Assembly: GCF_034366625.1 (NCBI RefSeq)
Contig: NZ_JAXMIH010000023.1
Location: forward strand, 310,001 to 374,000
Source of the DNA: Prosthecobacter sp.
GTDB taxonomy: Bacteria > Verrucomicrobiota > Verrucomicrobiia > Verrucomicrobiales > Verrucomicrobiaceae
Length of the DNA stretch: 64,000 nt
Reading direction: 5' to 3'
Both the position numbers and the translations under genes were made by a program. The first letter of the stretch is position 1; the number at the start of each line of letters is the position of its first letter. Under the pieces are notes generated by a model, which was given only the letters and a program-made list of their open reading frames with translations, did no database searches and had not been told where the DNA came from. Shown piece by piece: positions 8,272-17,097 of this stretch.

Positions 8272-9561
8272 CTACTTTCCCACCGCCCGCTTCAGCGCGT
8301 GCTGCGCCTTGTTGAAATCCGTCACGGCTTTCACGCGGCTTTGACGGGCGCGGGTCAGTTCCTCACGTGCCAGCAGGTATTCGAGCACCACGCCGATCTG
8401 ACTGGCCTGGCGTTCCTTGGCGAGCTTGGTCATCTCCTCGGCTGCATCGACGGCTTCGTCGTTGATCTTGATCTGGTCGTTGGCCGATTGCGAACGCGTG
8501 GCGGCCTCGACGACTTCGCGGCCGATGGCGGCGCGGACCTGGCTGGTTTGCAGCGAGGCGCCTTCTTCGCGTGCATTGGCGATGTTTTGCCGCTGGCGGT
8601 CAAACAGCCCTCCGGGGCCGATTTTCCAGCCGAGACCGACATAAAAGTCCTGCTGCCTGCCGAAGTTGCCCCACTGCTGGCTGCCCACGCCGGGACCACC
8701 GCCGAATCCACCCACCGTGTAGCCGGCCTGCACGCTCGGAATCATCGGCGCGATGCGTGCGCGGTCTTTTTCCGCGTCCATCGAGCTGTGAATGGCCTGT
8801 GCGGCCTGAACCTCGGGACGATGCTGTTGCGCGAGCGAGATCATCGTGGCAACGCCTTTGCCAGACATCATCTTCACCGGCACGAGATCGGATTTCGCAG
8901 GACGCAGCGCCGCATCGGGCATGAGGCGGAGAATTTCGGCGAGTCTTGCGGCGGCGAGATCGCGGGCTTCCTCGCCTTGGCGAATGGCGAGCTTCGCGCG
9001 GCTGATTTGCGATTTAACACGAAGCAAATCAGCGCGGAAAGCTGTTCCGGCAGTCACGGCACCTTCAAGCTGCTTCGCATAGTCCTCGGTCAGTTGCAGA
9101 TCGTCCTCGATGATGACCATCGAGGCTTCAGCGGCGAGCAGATCGTAATAGCGCTCCACCGACTGCGTCACGATGTCGATGCGTGACTTTTCGGCGAGGT
9201 GTTCAGCGGCGAGGGCGCGCTGTTTGGAGGCCAGGGCCGCATAATAAATGTCACCGGGTGACCAATCGATCATGACACCGGTACCGACATTGTACTGCTG
9301 CTTGTTCGCGTTGAACACGTTGCCCCCGATGTCCTGCAACCGCCCGTCATGCCCGCGATAACCGGCCCCCAAGCTCAGCGCGGGCCAGAAGCGCTGCCAC
9401 GCCTGCTTCGATTCGGCCACCGCCTCGTCATGCTTGGCGCGTGCGAGCTGAATCTCGTCGTTCTTGGCTCCAGCGAGCTTCATCACCGTGCGCAGATCGA
9501 CGAATGCGGGGTCGGCGTGGGCGAGTGTCGCGATGAAAAGAAAGGAAAGGGCGAGTTTCAT
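8272..9561 (-). CDS. TolC-family outer membrane efflux protein
   Basis: A protein of 429 residues with a signal peptide (MKLALSFLFIATLAHA). Long amphipathic, Ala/Gln/Glu-rich helical segments occur in two halves (about 30-220 and 230-425), the pattern of the outer membrane factor family: periplasmic coiled-coil barrel plus outer membrane strands around the NVGTGVMIDW and FYVGLGWKIG regions. It is the last gene of the RND operon, and its ATG overlaps the stop of the adaptor gene (ATGA at 9558-9561). It should form the exit duct of the pump. Confidence 0.92.
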   Translation of the reverse strand: MKLALSFLFIATLAHADPAFVDLRTVMKLAGAKNDEIQLARAKHDEAVAESKQAWQRFWPALSLGAGYRGHDGRLQDIGGNVFNANKQQYNVGTGVMIDWSPGDIYYAALASKQRALAAEHLAEKSRIDIVTQSVERYYDLLAAEASMVIIEDDLQLTEDYAKQLEGAVTAGTAFRADLLRVKSQISRAKLAIRQGEEARDLAAARLAEILRLMPDAALRPAKSDLVPVKMMSGKGVATMISLAQQHRPEVQAAQAIHSSMDAEKDRARIAPMIPSVQAGYTVGGFGGGPGVGSQQWGNFGRQQDFYVGLGWKIGPGGLFDRQRQNIANAREEGASLQTSQVRAAIGREVVEAATRSQSANDQIKINDEAVDAAEEMTKLAKERQASQIGVVLEYLLAREELTRARQSRVKAVTDFNKAQHALKRAVGK

Positions 9562-10547
9562 GGCTTAGCGATGGTTACGGCCTGCTTGTCGGTGAGGGTG
9601 ACGGTGCCCGGCAGCAGGATGACTTCATCGGCTTTTAGCTCAGGCACCTCGACGTTCACGCCGTCGTTGAAGCCGGGTTTGATGGCGGTCTTCACGGCCT
9701 TGCCGTCCAGATGCTTGAAGACAAAGCTGTTGGCCTTCTCCTTCACCAAACCCGCGACGGGGATGATCGTGGCGTTGTCATGCTGCTCTACGGCGAGGCG
9801 CGCGGTGGCGAACATGCCGGGACGGAGCTTGCCCTCGTCGTTTTTGAAGTCGGCCTCGATGAGCATGGTGCGCGTGGCGGAGTCGAGCGTTCCGGCGATG
9901 CGGGTGATCGTGCCTTTGACGATGGCCCCGCCGAGGGCATCCACCTTGGCCTCGACCTGCTGGCCGACTTTGAGCTGGGCGGTTTCGATCTCGATGACGG
10001 GCACTTGCAGGCGCAGGGTGCTGACATCGGTGAGCTGGAGCAAGGTGTCGCCTCCTGCGGCAGCGAACGCGCCGGGATCGACGCGGCGGTCGGTGATCGT
10101 TCCGGCGAAGGGCGCTTTGATCTGCGCGAGGTCGATCAGCGCGTTGGTGCGCTCCATGCCGGCCTTGGCGATGGCGAGCTTGGCTTCAGCATCATCGACG
10201 GACTGAGGTAAAATGAGGTCGGGAGACTTGGCGCGTGCCTCGTGCAGGCGTTTCACCTCGATCTCGGCGGCGGCGACCTCGGCGCGGTGACCGATGAGGT
10301 CAGCCTTGAGTTCGGGGACTTCGATTTGAATGAGCTGCTGCTGTGCGGTGACGACATCGCCCTTATCGACGGTGATTTTCTCGATGTAACCGGCCACACG
10401 CGCTTTCAACTCGACCTGCTGCCATGGCGCGAAACTGGCGGGCAGGCTGATCCAGCGGTGGATGGTGCCTTTCTGCGGCTTCGTGGCAGGAAGGTCGAGC
10501 GCGAGGGCGCTGGTGGTGAGGAGGATGAGAGGAAAGAGGATGCGCAT
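9558..10547 (-). CDS. RND efflux periplasmic adaptor (membrane fusion protein)
   Basis: A protein of 329 residues with a signal peptide (MRILFPLILLTTSALA). It has a lipoyl-type half motif (LKARVAGYIEKITVDKGDVV), an alpha-helical hairpin of about 90-150, the second lipoyl half (IKAPFAGTITDRRVDPGAF), a beta-barrel region and a membrane-proximal domain (ATIIPVAGLVKEKANSFVF). This order is that of the HlyD/AcrA adaptor family. It follows the permease by 23 bases and overlaps the TolC gene by four. The substrate cannot be told from the adaptor. Confidence 0.92.
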   Translation of the reverse strand: MRILFPLILLTTSALALDLPATKPQKGTIHRWISLPASFAPWQQVELKARVAGYIEKITVDKGDVVTAQQQLIQIEVPELKADLIGHRAEVAAAEIEVKRLHEARAKSPDLILPQSVDDAEAKLAIAKAGMERTNALIDLAQIKAPFAGTITDRRVDPGAFAAAGGDTLLQLTDVSTLRLQVPVIEIETAQLKVGQQVEAKVDALGGAIVKGTITRIAGTLDSATRTMLIEADFKNDEGKLRPGMFATARLAVEQHDNATIIPVAGLVKEKANSFVFKHLDGKAVKTAIKPGFNDGVNVEVPELKADEVILLPGTVTLTDKQAVTIAKP

Positions 10548-10570
10548 GGGAGGGAGAGTGGGGGTAATGA

Positions 10571-13500
10571 TCAGTTCTCAGTGGCGGTGGGACGATGATG
10601 GAGAACCGGTGCCATGCCTTCAAACAGCGCGCTCTCCTCGTCATCAGGATCGAGCGAGGCGGAGGTGGCCTTCTTGCTGGCGAGCATGGCGAAGACGGCG
10701 GGCAGGATGAACAGCGTGGCGAAAGTGGCGAGCGCGAGACCGCCGACGACGGCGCGGCCGAGCGGCGCGGTTTGATCTCCGGCATCACCGAGTCCGAGGG
10801 CGAGCGGCATCATGCCAGCGATCATGGCGAAGCTGGTCATCAAAATGGGACGCAGACGGCTGACAGCGCCCTCGATGGCGGCGGCGCGGCGGTCGCCCTT
10901 CGTGGCCAGGCGCGCACGGTCGGCAAAGGTGACGAGCAGGATCGCATTCGCCACGGCGACACCCACGGCCATGATCGCGCCCATGGCGGACTGGATGTTG
11001 ATGGTGGTGCCGGTGAAGAACAGCGCCAGCACCACCCCGGCGAGCACAGCGGGCATGGTGGAGACGACGACAATGGCGAGGCGCAGCGACTGGAAGTTCG
11101 CGCAGAGCAGCAGGAAGATCACGACGATGGCGATGACGAGGCCGCTGCTGAAGCCGGTGTAAAGCTGCTCGTAAGGCACGACCTGGCCGCGGATGTCCAC
11201 CTTGGTTTTTCCATCGGGCGCGGGGCCGACCTCGGCGATGGCCTTGCGCACGGCCTTGATGGCGCTGCCGAAATCCACGCCCTGGATGTTCGCGGTGATG
11301 CTGGCCACGCGCACCATGTTGTAGCGCTCGTAGGTGCCGACGGCGGTGCCCTGCTCGATCTTCGCCAAGTTGCGCAGCAGCACCGGTTTGCCGCTGCTGG
11401 AGCTGACGGGCGTGTTGCCGAGGTCTTCGAGTGTCTGTGTGCGCTCCTCGGGAATCTGCACCTGCACGTTGAAGCTGATGCCGGTGCCCGGATCGGCCCA
11501 AAACACGGGCGAAGTGAAGCGGCTCGATGTCGTGGCGGCGACGAGGCTGCGCGTGACATCCTGCACGTTCACGCCGAGCAGACCGGCGCGTTCGCGGTCG
11601 ATCTGCACATTCACCGTGGGCGCGTCGAGCGTCTGCGCGATCTGCGCGTCACGCAGGAAGGGCAGTTCGTTGAGTTTCGCGAGCAGCTTCTCCGCGTGCT
11701 CCTTGCTCGATGGCAAACTGGGGCCGCTGACGGCGACCTCGATCGGCGTGGACGAGCCAAAGCTCATCACGCGACTGACGATGTCCTGCGGCTCAAAAGA
11801 CAGGCGCACATCGGGCAGTTCACGCTTCATGATCTCGCGCAGTTTTTCCTGAAAAGGATCGACGCGTACGCCGGAGTCATGCCGAAGCTGCACAGCCAGC
11901 CAACCCTCTTCAGGGCCGCCATTCCAGAGATGCACGAGGTTCACCGGGAAGCTGGAATTGTGAACGCCGACCATGCCGATGGACATCTCGATCTTGTCCT
12001 GTCCGCCCGCCTCGTCAGCGATGATCTTGAGGATCTTTTGCGCGATCTTCTCCGTGATGCCGACCTGCGTGCCGCTGGGAGCGCGGAAGCGGATGGCAAA
12101 CTGACCGGTGTCCGTCTTCGGGAAAATCTCCGAGCCGAGGAACGGCCCGAAGCTCACGATGATGAGCGCCGCGCCGCCGAGATAGGCGGGCACCAGCACC
12201 CAGCGCATGGTGACGGCGGCTTTGACGATGCCCTGATACATGCGGGCAATGAGGCTGAGGCGCTCCTCGTCATGTTTGGCGTTCTTTGGCAGGAACCACA
12301 CGGACAGCACCGGCACCAGCGTGCTGGAGAGGATGAAGGACGCGAACATCGCAAAGCCCACCGCCAGCGCCAGCGGCACGAACAATGCCTTGGCCGCGCC
12401 GATCATGAAGAAGGCGGGAATGAAAACCGCGAGAATGCAAAGCATCGCCAGCAGGCGCGGCAGCGTGGTCTCCAGCGTGCCGTCGAGCGCGGCGCGGGCC
12501 AGCGGCTTGCCGCGCGCGAGATGCGTGTGGATGTTTTCCACCGTCACCGTGGCCTCATCGACGAGAATGCCAACCGCGAGCGCCAGACCGCCGAGCGTCA
12601 TGAGATGGATGTTCTGCCCGCTGATCCACAGGCCAAAGGAGGCGGCCAGCAGCGAGAGCGGGATGTTGATGACGACGATGAAGGCCGTGCGCAGGTCGCG
12701 CAGGAAGACGAGCACCATCAAGCCGGTGAGCACGGCTCCGAGCGCGCCTTCTTTGAGGAGATCCTGGATGCTGCGGTTCACCACCGGCGTCTGGTCGAAT
12801 TCAAAGCTCACCTTGATGCCGTCCGGCAGCAGTTTTTGGAATTCGGGAATGGATGCGCGCACTTTTTTCACGACTTCCAGCGTGGAGGCCTCGGCGCGTT
12901 TCGTGACAGGCAGATAGACGGTGCGTTTGCCGTTTGCCAGCGCGTAGGAGGTGGTCACATCGGCGGAGTCGGTCACGGTGGCGAGATCGCGGATGAACAC
13001 CGCGCCCGCTTCCGTTCGCTTCAGCGGCACGGCCTCCAGATCCTTCACGTTGGAGACGATGGCGTTGGTCGGCACGATGGGATACTTGCCGTCGAGGTTC
13101 ATGTTGCCGGAGGGGCTGATCGGATTGCCCTTCGCGATGGCCTCCACGATGTCATCGGGAGACAAGCCGTAGGCCTTCATGCGGTCCGGGTTCACATTCA
13201 CCACGATGCCGCGCGAGCTGCCTCCAAACGGCGGAGGCGCAGACACGCCCGGCAGTGTGGCGAAGGCCGGGCGCACCTTGTTCAGCGCCTGATCCTGCAT
13301 CTGATTGAGAGTGATGTTTGGATCGTCCGTGGAGAACACCAGATGCCCCACCGCCACGCTGCCCGCGTCAAAGCGCATGATGAAGGGCGCCACCGTGCCC
13401 GGCGGCATGAAGGCGCGGCTGCGGTTCACCTGCGCCACCGTTTCGGACATCGCCTGGCTCATGTCCGTGCCAGGGTGAAACTGCAGCTTCATGATCGACG

Positions 13501-13762
13501 CGCCCTGGATCGACTTCGACTCCACATGCTCAATGTTCGCGATGTAGAGGAAGTGATACTCGTAGCGGTAGGTCAGGTAGCCCTCCATCTGCAGCGGGTC
13601 CATGCCGCCAAACGGCTGCGCCACATAGATCGTCGGAATGCCCAGCGGCGGAAAGATGTCCCGCGTCATGCGCTGAAGCCCGATCCACGCCCCCAAACAA
13701 ACCGCCACCACGGCAACGAGGACAGTCCAGGGATGGCGGAGGGCAAAGCGGGCGAGATTCAT
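10571..13762 (-). CDS. RND-family efflux permease
   Basis: A protein of 1063 residues, the usual length for AcrB/CzcA-type RND transporters. TM1 (WTVLVAVVAVCLGAWIGL) is followed by a first porter region and a central TM bundle with GILVDEATVTVENIHTHLARGK. A second porter domain and second TM bundle (GAIMAVGVAVANAILLVTFADRAR, then SFAMIAGMMPLALGLG) follow. The C-terminal tail is acidic (DPDDEESALFEG). The sequence resembles HAE1/MdtB-like permeases more than metal-specific CzcA, but the substrate is not certain. It is the first gene of the operon permease, adaptor, TolC. A palindrome TTACG-N5-CGTAA lies 58 bases upstream of its start codon, a possible operator. Confidence 0.94.
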   Translation of the reverse strand: MNLARFALRHPWTVLVAVVAVCLGAWIGLQRMTRDIFPPLGIPTIYVAQPFGGMDPLQMEGYLTYRYEYHFLYIANIEHVESKSIQGASIMKLQFHPGTDMSQAMSETVAQVNRSRAFMPPGTVAPFIMRFDAGSVAVGHLVFSTDDPNITLNQMQDQALNKVRPAFATLPGVSAPPPFGGSSRGIVVNVNPDRMKAYGLSPDDIVEAIAKGNPISPSGNMNLDGKYPIVPTNAIVSNVKDLEAVPLKRTEAGAVFIRDLATVTDSADVTTSYALANGKRTVYLPVTKRAEASTLEVVKKVRASIPEFQKLLPDGIKVSFEFDQTPVVNRSIQDLLKEGALGAVLTGLMVLVFLRDLRTAFIVVINIPLSLLAASFGLWISGQNIHLMTLGGLALAVGILVDEATVTVENIHTHLARGKPLARAALDGTLETTLPRLLAMLCILAVFIPAFFMIGAAKALFVPLALAVGFAMFASFILSSTLVPVLSVWFLPKNAKHDEERLSLIARMYQGIVKAAVTMRWVLVPAYLGGAALIIVSFGPFLGSEIFPKTDTGQFAIRFRAPSGTQVGITEKIAQKILKIIADEAGGQDKIEMSIGMVGVHNSSFPVNLVHLWNGGPEEGWLAVQLRHDSGVRVDPFQEKLREIMKRELPDVRLSFEPQDIVSRVMSFGSSTPIEVAVSGPSLPSSKEHAEKLLAKLNELPFLRDAQIAQTLDAPTVNVQIDRERAGLLGVNVQDVTRSLVAATTSSRFTSPVFWADPGTGISFNVQVQIPEERTQTLEDLGNTPVSSSSGKPVLLRNLAKIEQGTAVGTYERYNMVRVASITANIQGVDFGSAIKAVRKAIAEVGPAPDGKTKVDIRGQVVPYEQLYTGFSSGLVIAIVVIFLLLCANFQSLRLAIVVVSTMPAVLAGVVLALFFTGTTINIQSAMGAIMAVGVAVANAILLVTFADRARLATKGDRRAAAIEGAVSRLRPILMTSFAMIAGMMPLALGLGDAGDQTAPLGRAVVGGLALATFATLFILPAVFAMLASKKATSASLDPDDEESALFEGMAPVLHHRPTATEN

Positions 13763-13820
13763 GCGGGAGAAAGGACGAAATCAGAAGGACAGGTGACGCA
13801 AGCGTCTGAACGGTCAGCGA

Positions 13821-13835
13821 TTACGAGCGCCGTAA
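13821..13835. promoter_or_regulatory. Palindrome TTACG-N5-CGTAA upstream of the RND operon
   Basis: The 15-base site reads TTACG AGCGC CGTAA. The same half-sites with the same five-base spacing recur at 14734-14748 between the TauE and DsrE genes. Identical arms and spacing in two promoter regions about 0.9 kb apart suggest a shared operator. The protein that binds it is unknown. Confidence 0.5.
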
Positions 13836-13909
13836 AACGCGGGGAGTGTTTGCTGCTTGCAAAATTTTCAAGAATTTAATCAAAGGCTGGGAGGAGGTGA
13901 AATGGGTCA

Positions 13910-14683
13910 TCAGAGCGCCCCGGTGATGAAGCCCAAGGCGACGCCGATGAGCAGGATGCTGACAAGGATCTGCACCGAGCGGATCGTGAGCTTTTTCAGC
14001 AGCCTTGCGCTCAGGAATGACCCGGCAAAGGCCGCGAGGCAGGCCACGGTGACGAGCCGGTAATCCATCTCGCGTCCCGTGCTGAAAAGCTCGAAGCCAT
14101 AGACCGGCATCCGCGCCAGATCGACGATCACGGCGAGCACGACACCGGTGGCGATGAACTGCTCCTTCGTCAGCCCGGCCTTCAGCAGGAACATGCTGCG
14201 AAACGCGCCCTGATTGCCCGACAAACCGCCGAAAAAGCCCGACACACAGCCGCCCAGCGGCAGCAGTCGCGCATCAAAGGTCAGCGCGGCAAAGGCCGGT
14301 GAAAGCTCCATCAAGACAAAGGCGAGGATCAACAGCCCGATGGTCAGCTTCACCGGCATGATGGTGAACTCCCGCCCTGCGAGCGTGTATTCCGCCAGCG
14401 GCTGCAAATGTCCCAGCCAGCCTAACAGCGCCGCGCCCGCAAACGCTGCCAGCACCGCTGGAATCCCAAAGCGCAGCACCACCCGGCGATCCGCGTGCCA
14501 GCCCATGATGCCGAGCTTGAACAGATTGTTCGCCAGATGCACCACCGCCGTGATGCCGATGGCGACCTCCACCGGAAAGAACAGCGCCACCACCGGCATC
14601 AGCAGCGTCCCCAGCCCAAAGCCGGACAGCAGCGTGAGCGCAGCGGCAAAGAAGGCCGCCAGGGCGATGATGAGGGTTTCCAT
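13910..14683 (-). CDS. TauE/SafE-family membrane permease
   Basis: A protein of 257 residues composed of about eight hydrophobic helices, beginning METLIIALAAFFAAALTLLSGFGLG. The two-fold repeated pattern with GFGLGTLLMPVVALFF in the first half and GGCVSGFFGGLSGNQGAFRS in the second is characteristic of the TauE/SafE (TSUP) family. Family members are proposed to export sulfite, sulfoacetate or other organosulfur anions. The gene is divergent from a DsrE-type sulfur protein, which fits a sulfur-related role. The 15-base palindrome at 14734-14748 lies between them. Its stop is 147 bases from the RND operon start. Confidence 0.9.
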   Translation of the reverse strand: METLIIALAAFFAAALTLLSGFGLGTLLMPVVALFFPVEVAIGITAVVHLANNLFKLGIMGWHADRRVVLRFGIPAVLAAFAGAALLGWLGHLQPLAEYTLAGREFTIMPVKLTIGLLILAFVLMELSPAFAALTFDARLLPLGGCVSGFFGGLSGNQGAFRSMFLLKAGLTKEQFIATGVVLAVIVDLARMPVYGFELFSTGREMDYRLVTVACLAAFAGSFLSARLLKKLTIRSVQILVSILLIGVALGFITGAL

Positions 14684-14733
14684 TTGTTGCGGTTTGTCTA
14701 TTCAAGTGGCTGGCAGATGATGGCAGGCTCCGA

Positions 14734-14748
14734 TTACGGTTGCCGTAA
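14734..14748. promoter_or_regulatory. Palindrome TTACG-N5-CGTAA between tauE-like and dsrE-like genes
   Basis: The site reads TTACG GTTGC CGTAA and extends to seven-base arms (ATTACGG...CCGTAAT at 14733-14749). It lies 51 bases upstream of the tauE-like start and about 120 bases upstream of the dsrE-like start. It shares half-sites and spacing with the site at 13821-13835 upstream of the RND operon. It is probably an operator for a dimeric repressor, identity unknown. Confidence 0.55.
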
Positions 14749-14868
14749 TAGGCGGCGTGACAGGCAGGTGCAAGAATTTCCTCACACGGGTTCTGCTGCT
14801 TGAGGGCGCACAAAATTAACGTAGCAACGGACATTGACCGCACTCGGTGTGAGATGGCACACTTCACC

Positions 14869-15189
14869 ATGAAGCTCGGCATCGTCATCTCCACCAACGA
14901 ACCTGAAACCTGCTGGAATGCGCTGCGGCTCGGTGTCTTTGCGCGGAAACAAAAGGATGAGGTCCGGGTGTTTCTGCTGGGGCAGGGCGTGGAGATCGAG
15001 AAGGTGGGAACGGAGCGCTTCGATGTGGCGGGGATGGCTCGGCAACTTCTTGATGCAGGCGGTTCAGTCCTGGCCTGCGGCACTTGTCTGAAACTGCGCG
15101 AGTCGGAAGGCTCCGAACTCTGCCCGCTGTCCACCATGGCGGACCTTTATCAGATCGTCGCAGATTCGGACAAAGTATTGACGTTTTGA
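14869..15189 (+). CDS. DsrE/DsrF-family sulfur-relay-like protein
   Basis: A protein of 106 residues if started at ATG 14869 (MKLGIVISTNEPETCWNALR); an ATG at 14854 is also in frame. The fold is that of DsrE/TusD: strand, helix with ETCWNALRLG, strand EVRVFLLGQGV, and the Cys-containing motif LACGTCLKLR. The two cysteines in CGTC are candidates for persulfide transfer or metal/thiol chemistry. It begins a rightward operon with a methyltransferase (21-base gap), an archaeal-type methionine adenosyltransferase and a second methyltransferase. I chose 14869 because the preceding residues do not resemble the family N-terminus. Confidence 0.85.
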   Translation: MKLGIVISTNEPETCWNALRLGVFARKQKDEVRVFLLGQGVEIEKVGTERFDVAGMARQLLDAGGSVLACGTCLKLRESEGSELCPLSTMADLYQIVADSDKVLTF

Positions 15190-15210
15190 ACGGCGGCGGT
15201 CACTTGAGCC

Positions 15211-15831
15211 ATGAATCGAACCGAACACTGGAACACGGTCTATACGACGAAGGCACCGGATGATGTGAGCTGGCATCAGGTGCGCCCAGAGGTGTCGCTG
15301 GGCTTGATCGAGCGGACTGGAATCAGCAAAGATGCGGGCATCATTGATGTGGGTGGCGGTGCCTCGACGCTGGTGGATCATCTGCTGGAGGCTGGCTACT
15401 CGCGGCTGGCGGTGCTGGACATTTCCCACGCGGCACTGGAACACTCACGCACGCGGCTGAGGGAGAAGGCGGCGCTCGTGGAATGGCTGGTGGCGGATGT
15501 GACGGAGTTCGTGCCGCCGCACTCGTTTGCACTGTGGCATGACCGCGCGGTGTTTCATTTCCTCACGGATGCAGCGGACCGGCGGAAGTATGTGGAGGCG
15601 TTGCGGCGCACGATGCCGCCGGGCGGGCAGGTGATCATCGCAGCTTTCGCCCTGCATGGACCGGAGAAGTGCAGTGGGCTGGAGGTGTGCCGACATGATG
15701 CGGCCAGCGTGTGCGTAGAACTGGGCGCGGAGTTTGAACTGCTGGAGCAGGCGGAAGAAACGCACCACACGCCGTGGGAGACGGAGCAGGCGTTCGGCTA
15801 TTACCGCTTCCGTCGCGGTGTGGCGGCATGA
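15211..15831 (+). CDS. Class I SAM-dependent methyltransferase
   Basis: A protein of 206 residues. The SAM-binding glycine loop is at about 45-55 (GIIDVGGGASTLVDHL), motif II acid at LAVLDISHAAL, motif III at EWLVADVTEF and the post-loop FALWHDRAVFHFL. The WHxRAVFHFL stretch and the N-terminal HWNTVYTTKAPDDVSWHQ belong to a widespread family often annotated simply as class I methyltransferase. A cysteine cluster near the C-terminus (EKCSGLEVCRHD) could bind a soft metal or thiol substrate. It lies in the DsrE-MAT operon, 27 bases before the SAM synthetase. The substrate is unknown. Confidence 0.88.
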   Translation: MNRTEHWNTVYTTKAPDDVSWHQVRPEVSLGLIERTGISKDAGIIDVGGGASTLVDHLLEAGYSRLAVLDISHAALEHSRTRLREKAALVEWLVADVTEFVPPHSFALWHDRAVFHFLTDAADRRKYVEALRRTMPPGGQVIIAAFALHGPEKCSGLEVCRHDAASVCVELGAEFELLEQAEETHHTPWETEQAFGYYRFRRGVAA

Positions 15832-15858
15832 TAGTCTTGGCTCCCCACCCCACTTTCC

Positions 15859-17064
15859 ATGCCTAAGATCACCGTAGAAACCCTCAACCAGACGCCGGGT
15901 GAACAGCAGCGCTTCGAGCTGGTGGAGCGCAAAGGCATAGGTCATCCCGACACGATCTGTGATGCGATTATGGAGGACATTTCGCTGGCGCTGTGCCGTG
16001 AGTATCTCGCGGCGTTTGGTCGCGTGCTTCATTTCAATGTGGACAAGTGCCTGCTCGCCGCCGGACGCACCGAGCCGCGCCTCGGGGGCGGCAAAGTGAC
16101 TGCCCCCATGCGCTTCATTTATGGAGACCGGGCTGCTGCGGAATGTGGCGGCATGCGGATCGACATCGAGGCCATCGCCGAGGCCGGTGCCAAACAGTGG
16201 TTGCGGAGCCATCTGCGTTTTGTGGAGCCGGAGAAGCATGTCATCTTCCAGAACGAGTTGAAGGAAGGTTCCCCGGAACTCGCCGATCTCTTCGCTCGCG
16301 AGATCATCGGTGCCAATGACACCTCAGTCGCGGTGGGTTATGCGCCGATGACCGAGACCGAACGGCTCGTGCTCTTGTGCGAGCGGGAGCTGAACTCGCC
16401 TGCGTTCAAGCAGCGTTTTCCCGAGGCTGGAGAGGACGTGAAGGTCATGGGCTACCGCCGTGACCGGAAACTCGATCTCACCGTGGCGGTGGCCTTCGTG
16501 GACCGCTTTGTGCCGGATGCTGCCTCCTACTTCGCACGCAAGCAGGAGATCACCGCCGCGCTGGCGGACCGGCTGTCGCACGAGCAGCGGACGCTGGACC
16601 GCGTGACCGTAACCCTGAACACACTCGATGATCCGACGCGTGGTGACGCAGGCATGTATCTCACCGTGCTGGGCACCTCGGCGGAAGGTGGCGACTGCGG
16701 CCAGGTAGGCCGGGGGAACAAGGTCAATGGCATCATCAGCCTGAACCGCCCGATCGGCACCGAGGCGGCGGCGGGGAAAAATCCCGTGAGCCATGTGGGG
16801 AAGATCTACACGCTGCTCACGCATCGGCTGGCGGCAGAAATCCATGAGAGCGTGCCGGGTGTGCGCGAGGTGTATGTGTGGCTGGGCAGTCAGATCGGCG
16901 CGCCCATTGACCAGCCCGCCATCGCGTTCGCCCAGTTGATCCTGGAGCCCGGAGTCGCGCTCGCCGATGTGCAACCGGCAGCCGCGTCCTTCATCGAGCG
17001 CGGTTTGGCGAACATGAAGGAGTTCACCGCACAACTGATTCGCGGCGAATGGCCGGTGTGCTGA
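15859..17064 (+). CDS. mat: Archaeal-type S-adenosylmethionine synthetase (methionine adenosyltransferase)
   Basis: A protein of 401 residues. It makes S-adenosylmethionine from methionine and ATP. It belongs to the archaeal AdoMet synthetase family (PF01941), not the bacterial MetK family: it has VERKGIGHPDTICDAIMED near the N-terminus, GGGKVTAPMRFIYGDR, and the long conserved block GQVGRGNKVNGIISLNRPIG followed by GTEAAAGKNPVSHVGKIY. The length matches archaeal enzymes of about 400 residues. Bacteria normally use MetK, so this is probably an extra enzyme acquired from elsewhere. It lies between two SAM-dependent methyltransferases and converges on the arsenosugar operon, whose ArsM and ArsS both consume SAM. 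A dedicated SAM supply is a reasonable inference. Confidence 0.93.
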   Translation: MPKITVETLNQTPGEQQRFELVERKGIGHPDTICDAIMEDISLALCREYLAAFGRVLHFNVDKCLLAAGRTEPRLGGGKVTAPMRFIYGDRAAAECGGMRIDIEAIAEAGAKQWLRSHLRFVEPEKHVIFQNELKEGSPELADLFAREIIGANDTSVAVGYAPMTETERLVLLCERELNSPAFKQRFPEAGEDVKVMGYRRDRKLDLTVAVAFVDRFVPDAASYFARKQEITAALADRLSHEQRTLDRVTVTLNTLDDPTRGDAGMYLTVLGTSAEGGDCGQVGRGNKVNGIISLNRPIGTEAAAGKNPVSHVGKIYTLLTHRLAAEIHESVPGVREVYVWLGSQIGAPIDQPAIAFAQLILEPGVALADVQPAAASFIERGLANMKEFTAQLIRGEWPVC

Positions 17065-17097
17065 GAGCATTGTGATTCCACGACGTTTCCTTCCCAC

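Noticed and set aside
10595..13879. Very long plus-strand open frame across the RND permease
   Set aside because: It is the antisense of the permease and has no known motif, only Arg/His/Asp/Gly-rich composition caused by the high-G+C codon pattern.
14684..14868. SAM riboswitch ahead of the DsrE-MAT operon
   Set aside because: I saw no conserved SAM-I or SAM-II type stems; the clearest structure is the short TTACG palindrome, better explained as a protein site.
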